NCBI GenBank assembly: GCA_002470515.1 | Contig: DKML01000010.1 | Span: forward strand, 140,266-204,265 | Direction of reading: 5' to 3' | DNA: 64,000 nt | Source: Proteobacteria bacterium UBA7415 | GTDB lineage: Bacteria > Pseudomonadota > Gammaproteobacteria > Arenicellales > Arenicellaceae | Part shown: positions 57,809 through 64,000 of the stretch, one piece after another | Numbering within the stretch: position 1 is the first letter of the stretch | Layout of the letters: every line of letters begins with the position of its first letter | Program-made: the position numbers and the translations under genes | The notes under the pieces: generated by a model | Database searches by the model: none | Seen by the model: only the letters and a program-made list of their open reading frames with translations | Told to the model about the DNA's origin: nothing

Positions 57809-59809
57809 ATGAAAAAAGTCTTATCCATATTTCTGTTGATGACGGTATTGTCCACCAATATCTATAGTCAAGAATCCTACGAATACGTCATCGGTAGAGG
57901 AATGTCTGATGTTACAGGCCCTGTCGTTGGCATTCAGCTATGGGGTTTTGGTCGAGAAGACCAAATTGGTGAAGGCCTTCATATTCGGCAAAAAGCCAGA
58001 GCGTTTATCATTGCCGATGCTCAAGCGAAAAAACGCATCGCTTTTGTAAGCGTCGATATAGGCAGCATTGAGCACCACATTACTTTAGAAGTTCTAAACC
58101 GCTTAAAACAACAATTCGGCAACGACTATCGCCTCGACAATGTCATTCTAAGTGCAACACATACACACGCTGCGCCAACTGGCTATTGGCATTCACGTTC
58201 AGAGCTTGGATTAGACGGTGGATTCTATCCGGAGCACTTCAACAACATTGTGGACGGCATCGTTGAGGCAATAGGTGAAGCGCATCAAGACCTACAACCA
58301 GGCGACATCTATATCAATAGAGGGCGGGTGGAAGACGCTGGAATTAATCGCTCACTGGTTGCATATGAGCAGAACCCAGAGTCAGAAAAGCAAAAGTACA
58401 CGGACACAATCGACAAAGACATGACGTTGTTAAAGTTCGTAGATGATACAGGCAACATTGGCCTGCTTAATTGGCTAGCGGTTCACCCCACTTCGATGAC
58501 ATTTTTTAATCGCCTTATATCGGGCGACCACAAAGGTTACGCGTCACTTAATGTTGAAAGAGGCAAGGGCGTAACGTATCGAGATGATAATGAGTTTGTG
58601 GCCGCCTTCGCACAGTCTAACCCTGGGGACGTGACCCCTAATCTAAATTTAGATAACACCGGGCCGGGTAAGGATGACTTCGACAGCACAAAAATAATTG
58701 GTCAGAGGCAAGTGGACGTAGCTCTCGATCTTTTTGCCAAAGCCACTGAGCGTCTGAAAGGAAACATTGATTCTCGTCAGATATACGTCGACCTTTCAAA
58801 CTACAAAGTCAGTGAAGAATTTACGGGCAAAGGACAAAAAATTACTTGCCCGTCAGCTTATGGGTATTCGTTTGCGGGTGGTTCTACCGAAGATGGCGGC
58901 GGTCATTTTTTGTTTGAAGAAGGTATGACAGAACAAAGCTTCTTTCTGGATTTTTTGATTGGTTTTCTAACGGGTGCGCCCAAGTGGACTCAGGCCGTTA
59001 AGGAGTGTCAGTCTCCAAAAGCTATCTTGTTTGAAACAGGCTCAGGTGTGCTTCCCTTGCAATCACAAATACGTTCGGTCACGGTGGTGCGAATCGGGCA
59101 GCTCGCCATTCTGGCTCTACCCGCTGAGGTCACTACTATGGCTAGCCGTAGGCTAAAGCAAACAATCAAGCAACACCTTGGAGATTGGGTAACCGATGTT
59201 GTTCTGGCAGGATATTCCAACGGTTATGCCGGGTACGTTACTACGCCTGAAGAGTATGGGCTGCAGCAATATGAAGCGGGCCATACATTGCACGGACGCT
59301 GGACCTTGCCAGCATACCAACAGGTGGTCGCAGAATTGGCGACGGCACTGGAAAACAATGAGTCATTAACGAGCGAAGTTGTGTACGACGATTGGCGTGG
59401 TAAATCACCTAGTTTAAAACTTCATGACGGCAGCGCTGACCAACTCCTTAAGCAGGCAAGCCTAGATAAGGCGTTGCCACTACATCAACAAACATATTCG
59501 AAAGGCGAACTAGTGACTGTTCAGTTTAATTCAACCAACCCAACAGCACATTATGACCGCGACAACCATTTCATGAGTGTCGAAATGCAACAAGGTGATC
59601 AATGGGTAGCCGTCGCTGATGACCACGATTGGTCAACCAAGGTTCGTTGGGTCAGTGAAAAAAATAAGTTAGTTGCTCACCTGTCTTGGGAGACTAACGA
59701 GAGCACAGCAGCAGGACAATACAGAATGAAACATACTGGCCTTGTAACATTTTCAGAGGGGAGTACGGAGTCATTTAATTCAACATCAGAAGTGTTCACT
59801 CTAAACTAA
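57809..59809 (+). CDS. Neutral/alkaline ceramidase-family secreted protein
   Basis: The 666-residue protein has a signal peptide (1-20). The opening GRGMSDVTGPVVGIQLWGFG and the zinc-binding THTHAAP (H118 and H120) match neutral/alkaline non-lysosomal ceramidases. AQSNPGDVTPN carries the family's nucleophile Ser, and AVHPTSM the further zinc His. The C-terminal immunoglobulin-like domain lies at about 520-660. It should cleave ceramide into fatty acid and sphingosine in the periplasm or outside. Secretion in a marine gammaproteobacterium would fit a scavenging role, inferred. Confidence 0.88.
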   Translation: MKKVLSIFLLMTVLSTNIYSQESYEYVIGRGMSDVTGPVVGIQLWGFGREDQIGEGLHIRQKARAFIIADAQAKKRIAFVSVDIGSIEHHITLEVLNRLKQQFGNDYRLDNVILSATHTHAAPTGYWHSRSELGLDGGFYPEHFNNIVDGIVEAIGEAHQDLQPGDIYINRGRVEDAGINRSLVAYEQNPESEKQKYTDTIDKDMTLLKFVDDTGNIGLLNWLAVHPTSMTFFNRLISGDHKGYASLNVERGKGVTYRDDNEFVAAFAQSNPGDVTPNLNLDNTGPGKDDFDSTKIIGQRQVDVALDLFAKATERLKGNIDSRQIYVDLSNYKVSEEFTGKGQKITCPSAYGYSFAGGSTEDGGGHFLFEEGMTEQSFFLDFLIGFLTGAPKWTQAVKECQSPKAILFETGSGVLPLQSQIRSVTVVRIGQLAILALPAEVTTMASRRLKQTIKQHLGDWVTDVVLAGYSNGYAGYVTTPEEYGLQQYEAGHTLHGRWTLPAYQQVVAELATALENNESLTSEVVYDDWRGKSPSLKLHDGSADQLLKQASLDKALPLHQQTYSKGELVTVQFNSTNPTAHYDRDNHFMSVEMQQGDQWVAVADDHDWSTKVRWVSEKNKLVAHLSWETNESTAAGQYRMKHTGLVTFSEGSTESFNSTSEVFTLN

Positions 59810-59942
59810 TTGTCCGCAGTCAAAATTCAAAGCAGTAGCGGTTTGTAGAGTGAGCGGGTACTACTAGCAAAATAGTAGGATTACTCATTTTGGCGGCTCA
59901 ATTTTGACTTTAGCAGGATGTCGCAATTGCTATAGTCCACGC

Positions 59943-60260
59943 ATGAGTACTATAGAAAACAAATTAAAGACCGCGAGCTTCTGGTTGAAATTGGGTGTAA
60001 TCAACCAGACGGTTGCATTGGTTGTGATAGCGCTTGGATGCGCATACTCTGGACTTACCTGCCAAGGCGAGTCTATGAAGGAGGTAATGTCCCTCTACGC
60101 ATTTACTATATTCACGCCACAGCTCGCACTTGAAGTCATTTTACTGCTGGCGCTTTTCTTGGTCGGTAGTTCCATGCGGGAGCTCCGCGAGAACATGACT
60201 CTGCTGATGCTGTTTGTAGGAACCTTTGCTTTGCTCATGTTGTTTGTGTTTTGGCGATAA
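59943..60260 (+). CDS. Small membrane protein of unknown function
   Basis: From ATG 59943 the product of 105 residues has three or so hydrophobic helices with no family match. A TTG at 59904 would add 13 residues. The context gives no clue. Confidence 0.6.
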   Translation: MSTIENKLKTASFWLKLGVINQTVALVVIALGCAYSGLTCQGESMKEVMSLYAFTIFTPQLALEVILLLALFLVGSSMRELRENMTLLMLFVGTFALLMLFVFWR

Positions 60261-60407
60261 TTTTGTGAGGACAGTTTTGTGGGGATAAACTTTTGAGCAT
60301 TAGTGTGACACCAACAAAGAACATAAGACGGCTGCTTGAACGACTAGTTGAATCGACCCCTTTTTCTTACACGGGCAAATCTATATCCATCTTGGACACG
60401 TTTCGAG

Positions 60408-60890
60408 ATGCTTGAGTTGTTAAAGCCCGAGCGGGGCACCGCCATCGTTTTAATGCCTAATAGTTCTATGACATGGAAAACCAACCGGTTAATTCTGTTA
60501 GGAATGTTCGTAGTAAATATGACTATTGGTATTGGTTTTGCCTTAATGGGTGGGTGGTTGATACTGCCGTTTGCTGGGCTTGAAATATTGCTTGTTGGTT
60601 TTGGCATGTATTACGTTTGCTGGAAACTGAACTTTAAGCAAATGATCACGATCGAAGCTGAATCGTTTACCTTACAAAAAGGCGTGTATTTTCCTAAGGA
60701 GGAATGGCAATGGCAGACCAGCTCAATCGAGCTCTTGAAGCAGCCGAGCCGATATAGGATGAGTGCGCCTAACTTGTATCTTAAACATATGAGTCAAACA
60801 GTGGAAATTGGTGACTTCTTGAACCGTGAGGAAAAGAAAGAACTTGTCGAATGGTTTACGGAACAGCGGATTCCAGTCGTTAAGATCTGA
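60408..60890 (+). CDS. DUF2244-like membrane protein
   Basis: From ATG 60408 the product of about 160 residues has two membrane helices, then a soluble part with MITIEAESFTLQKG and EEKKELVEWF, in line with the DUF2244 family. A start at 60348 would add 20 residues that look non-native. Function unknown. Confidence 0.65.
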   Translation: MLELLKPERGTAIVLMPNSSMTWKTNRLILLGMFVVNMTIGIGFALMGGWLILPFAGLEILLVGFGMYYVCWKLNFKQMITIEAESFTLQKGVYFPKEEWQWQTSSIELLKQPSRYRMSAPNLYLKHMSQTVEIGDFLNREEKKELVEWFTEQRIPVVKI

Positions 60891-60993
60891 AGTCTAGTCT
60901 CGATCTTTATAGCCAATCTTTGCTCGCGTATGTTTACGGTTGTGGTAAACAGATAGACAAGCGCCAACGACTGAAGTCTATTAAAATGCCAGC

Positions 60994-61980
60994 ATGCAAG
61001 ACGACCGATACTCTAGACAACAACTTGTTCCGCAATTTGGTAGCAAAGGGCAGGCTCGACTTGCCGATGCGTCAGTCGTAATCATTGGTGCCGGCGGCTT
61101 AGGCTGTTATGCCGCTCCTTTATTGGTGGGGGCTGGTGTTGGCTCGGTGCATTTAGTTGACCATGACGTTGTATCCCTTACAAACCTGCACAGACAAACA
61201 CTCTATCGAGAGCACCATATAGGCAAGCCTAAAGCACAGGTTGCCCAGCAAGAACTAGCCGCGCTAAATGCCAGTGTAAGGGTTCTGTCATCGGTTGAGC
61301 GTTGCCACCCGGGCAATGTGCGTGAGTTGATAGAGGGTGCCGATGTAGTACTTGATGCGGCGGATAATTTCGCACTCTCCTATATTTTGAGTGATGCTTG
61401 TCGTTTAGATAGTACTGTGCTGATTAGCGCATCAGTAAATCGTACTTACGGTTACGTGTGCGCATTTTGCGGGGATCCAAGCTTAGGGCTTCCGGAGTTG
61501 CGCTCAGTATTTCCAAAAGTGCCCGACACCTTAACGTCTTGTGACGTTGTGGGTGTAACCGGTCCATCAGTTGCAGCAATTGCAGCTTTACAAGCACAAG
61601 AGACTTTAAAATATTTAGTGTCGAATTCAATCGAGCCAAAGCTATGGCAGTTTGAATTGTGGGACTACAGCGTACACGGCATTGATATAAGCGAACCTGA
61701 ACACACAGATGATGCGCACAAGCAGATAACGTTTGTAAGTGCAGATTACATAAAACAGCAGCTCGTGATTGACGTACGTGATACCGATGAAGTTGCTGCG
61801 GAGCCTCTGGGCTTTACCAACCTTTTGCATATTCCTTTGCATCAGATTAACGAGCATTCGGAAATCCCATTGGATCAAGATTGGGTGTTCGCCTGTCGAA
61901 GCGGTCAACGAGCACTAATAGCCGCTCAACGTTGCTTAGTTCATGGACGAGCAGTGCAAGTTTTAGTTCCGTCTAGCTAA
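60994..61980 (+). CDS. MoeB/ThiF-family adenylyltransferase with a C-terminal rhodanese domain
   Basis: The 328-residue protein has the ATP-binding GAGGLG (32-37), an Arg pair in the opening RYSRQQ, and the catalytic Cys loop TSCDVVGV (C183). A C-terminal rhodanese domain has an active-site Cys in ACRSGQR (C301). It should activate a ubiquitin-like carrier (MoaD or ThiS type) and perhaps add sulfur. Only one CxxC (C156/C159) of the zinc site is present; the second pair usually near residue 240 is absent. The carrier gene is not adjacent. Confidence 0.86.
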   Translation: MQDDRYSRQQLVPQFGSKGQARLADASVVIIGAGGLGCYAAPLLVGAGVGSVHLVDHDVVSLTNLHRQTLYREHHIGKPKAQVAQQELAALNASVRVLSSVERCHPGNVRELIEGADVVLDAADNFALSYILSDACRLDSTVLISASVNRTYGYVCAFCGDPSLGLPELRSVFPKVPDTLTSCDVVGVTGPSVAAIAALQAQETLKYLVSNSIEPKLWQFELWDYSVHGIDISEPEHTDDAHKQITFVSADYIKQQLVIDVRDTDEVAAEPLGFTNLLHIPLHQINEHSEIPLDQDWVFACRSGQRALIAAQRCLVHGRAVQVLVPSS

Positions 61981-61999
61981 TAAAGCGTTTACATCGAAC

Positions 62000-62761
62000 T
62001 TAGTGTTGGCTCGCGCGCATCCACCACAACACTAGAATTAGGCCGACTACTGCTCCGCCGATGTGAGCGAAATGCGCGATGTTCAATCCAAAAATAGACA
62101 TGCCAGTAAATCCTGCAAGCAGGTCAATCATCAATAACACCGGCACAAAATACTTGGCGGCAACGGGAACGGGTAGAAATATTAGCTGAACCTTAAAGTC
62201 CGGAAACAGAATGGTGAAGGCTACCAAGATTCCATAAATCGCGCCCGACGCACCCACCATTGGCGCGTTGTACAGATAATAGAACTGTGTGAGATGCTCT
62301 TCGCTTGTAATCGCTTGCAGGCTAGGGCTAATTTGCCCCTGATTAACCACTCTTAATAGGTCAGCGGCGGTTGCCCCACTTGCGACTAGCCCGTCGTAAA
62401 TTCCATGAAAGCTAAAGTAGTTAACGATTAGCGAGATAGCTCCTGCACCAATCCCACATAGCAAAAAGAATACTAGAAATCGAGTGCCACCCCAGACGCG
62501 TTCAAGCACTTGACCAAATGACCAAAGAGCAATCATGTTAAGCGCCAAATGGCCAAGACCGCCATGCATGAAAATACTGGTAACGAGCTGCCAGATTCTA
62601 AAGTCAGGGTGCTCAAAGTAGTAAAGCTCTAGCCCGCTCGGCGTACCCTTATAAATACCTTCGACTACGAAGAAGGCGACTACACAAATGAGCACCAAAC
62701 GATTAGTGGTGGACTGCAATAAACGTGTGATGTTTTCCATATATCCAGTTCTTGGCGACAA
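62000..62761 (-). CDS. Rhomboid-family intramembrane serine protease
   Basis: The 253-residue protein has six membrane helices. The catalytic pair is S172 in GASGAIYG and H233 in FAHIGG. HGGLGHLALNM is the conserved L1-type motif. An in-frame ATG at 62740 is an alternative start. It is convergent with the MoeB-like gene. Confidence 0.9.
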   Translation of the reverse strand: MSPRTGYMENITRLLQSTTNRLVLICVVAFFVVEGIYKGTPSGLELYYFEHPDFRIWQLVTSIFMHGGLGHLALNMIALWSFGQVLERVWGGTRFLVFFLLCGIGAGAISLIVNYFSFHGIYDGLVASGATAADLLRVVNQGQISPSLQAITSEEHLTQFYYLYNAPMVGASGAIYGILVAFTILFPDFKVQLIFLPVPVAAKYFVPVLLMIDLLAGFTGMSIFGLNIAHFAHIGGAVVGLILVLWWMRASQH

Positions 62762-62818
62762 GTTTAGTTTGGGGGCTAGCTTTAAGTTGAGCTTCAGGGT
62801 GAGTATATCAATTAGTGG

Positions 62819-63862
62819 ATGAAAGCTTTTCGTCCATTACCAAACACCAGTCCGTATACTAACCTTATGCAAATTATCGAACTAGCGAATGAACACCTGC
62901 GCGTAAACCTAATTGAATATGGTGCGCGTGTAGTGGCTATTCACTTGCGAGGTAAAAGTGTCAACCAAGAACACAACACTGAGGAGTCTAGCAATCTGGT
63001 TCAAGGCTATCAGAAGCTAAAAGATTACCTGACCGATGAGGCTAGTATGGGCGCGACAGTGGGGCCCATCACTAATCGAATTTCGAGCTCGCGCATTACG
63101 CTAGACAATAAAACCTATCGCTTGCCGAACAACAAAGGCGAAAATTGCCTACACAGCGGCGGCGTAGGGTTTGACCGACGCATGTGGTCGCTGAGTCAGC
63201 GCGGGCAAGATTTTGCAACATTCAGTCTGCCGTTTGATCTCTCCGACATAGGCCTACCGGGTCAGTTAGAAGCCTGCGCCAAGTATTTTTTGTCGGGATC
63301 TACATTGTCGGTGGAATATACAATCAGCACTAGCTCGCTAACGTATCTAAACGTAACCAATCACGTTTATCTAAATCTAAGTGGCGAAAACCGTAGCATC
63401 GATGATCATCAGTTTCTGTTGTTTGCTGATCAAGTGGTCTTGACTGATAAAGACAGCATCCCTACGGGTAAAACGATCGGTGTTAACAACCCGCTAAAGT
63501 ATTGTTTAAACTCAACGCGGTCATTTATAGATTGGTTAAGCGAAAACGCAGACAGCATTTATGCCGGTGGAATTGACCACCATTTTGTAGCTCAGGCGGA
63601 AGGCGCTAAGCAGTGGTTAAAGCTCGCAAAGGTTCGATCTGAAAGCAGCGGAATAGCCGTCGATATTTTCAGTAACGCGCCAGGGTTCCAGCTATACACC
63701 GCTAATAGTCTGACGGGCGAGTTCGAACCTCAGTCGGCGTTCTGCATCGAAGCGCAAAGTATCCCAGACGCGATTAACCATCCTGAGTTTAAGGTAGAGC
63801 TCACCCCAGCTGGTTCAAGTTATTCACGGTCGATCGCTTGGAATTTTAGCTACACAACGTAA
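62819..63862 (+). CDS. Aldose 1-epimerase
   Basis: The 347-residue protein has the GalM-type text LIEYGARVVAIHLRG, the catalytic-region NVTNHVYLNLSG (His), and a C-terminal FCIEAQSIPDAINHPEF with Glu. It interconverts alpha and beta anomers of aldoses such as galactose or glucose. ATG 62867 is an alternative start. The last 138 bases of the window hold no gene I can support. Confidence 0.85.
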   Translation: MKAFRPLPNTSPYTNLMQIIELANEHLRVNLIEYGARVVAIHLRGKSVNQEHNTEESSNLVQGYQKLKDYLTDEASMGATVGPITNRISSSRITLDNKTYRLPNNKGENCLHSGGVGFDRRMWSLSQRGQDFATFSLPFDLSDIGLPGQLEACAKYFLSGSTLSVEYTISTSSLTYLNVTNHVYLNLSGENRSIDDHQFLLFADQVVLTDKDSIPTGKTIGVNNPLKYCLNSTRSFIDWLSENADSIYAGGIDHHFVAQAEGAKQWLKLAKVRSESSGIAVDIFSNAPGFQLYTANSLTGEFEPQSAFCIEAQSIPDAINHPEFKVELTPAGSSYSRSIAWNFSYTT

Positions 63863-64000
63863 GCGGAGAGGGGGTTTTTTTACTAGACGGCGAAAAAGCA
63901 CTTTAAGAACTTCGCGACAGTCCGTTGTTTGCAGCCAGTCGCGAGTTTAACCGTGTTCTGCCCAATCAGTTCCGACACTCTTTTCCTTTTAAGCTATAAT

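Overview
The window looks like a piece of a gammaproteobacterial chromosome of moderate GC. The evidence is the set of conserved gene blocks: priA-argS-SPOR protein, rsmA-pdxA, glmU-glmS, dapF-DUF484-xerC, ubiE-ubiJ-ubiB and iscR-sufBCDS-sufT. A secreted-protein C-terminus of the form Asp-Phe-Cys-Phe-Pro ... Cys-Leu, found on two unrelated proteins, reminds me of marine Arenicella-like bacteria. That placement is a recollection and was not tested.

Layout. 1-6.3 kb: a partial methyltransferase, an AT-rich spacer with a cluster of DnaA boxes, then priA, argS, a SPOR-domain protein and a flavin/PNPOx-like protein. 6.4-9.5 kb: an accessory patch with a GDSL lipase interrupted by one TGA, a beta-helix protein broken by two short tandem duplications, and repeat-rich spacers. 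9.5-13.9 kb: an acyltransferase with lpxD, a TAXI lipoprotein, carbonic anhydrase and DoxX. 14.0-14.6 kb: a decayed, internally deleted metK. 14.7-24.6 kb: mainly housekeeping genes (hemL, rpmE, rsmA, pdxA, glmU, glmS, uvrD). 24.7-28.3 kb: a giant secreted ELW-repeat protein with six Cys-containing tandem domains, interrupted by one TGA at an expected Trp. 28.5-40.0 kb: GNAT, GMP/IMP nucleotidase, dapF/DUF484/xerC, small membrane proteins, a SIMPL lipoprotein, a thioesterase and the ubiquinone block ubiEJB. 40.2-40.7 kb: a Kbp-like BON/LysM protein with an in-frame TAA. 41.8-47.6 kb: an IscR-controlled suf operon with a clear promoter and operator. 48.7-52.8 kb: a methyltransferase and a gtrB/gtrA/GT-C glycosylation set in which gtrB is frameshifted. 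52.9-63.9 kb: mixed metabolic genes (MBL hydrolase, PhyH dioxygenase, lipase, glyoxalase-like, DJ-1/PfpI-like, ceramidase, MoeB-rhodanese, rhomboid, aldose epimerase).

How the genes work together. glmU and glmS make UDP-GlcNAc, which feeds peptidoglycan and also the lipid A pathway that uses lpxD. hemL and the suf operon supply heme precursor and Fe-S clusters. ubiE, ubiJ and ubiB act in one ubiquinone complex. dapF and xerC form the usual pair with DUF484.

The most unusual theme is that at least six non-essential genes are interrupted by single stops, microduplications or 1-nt shifts, while every housekeeping gene is intact. The two proteins with the Cys-Phe-Pro...Cys-Leu C-terminus each carry exactly one in-frame TGA and no other visible damage. 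No CRISPR array, tRNA, rRNA or intact transposase was seen.
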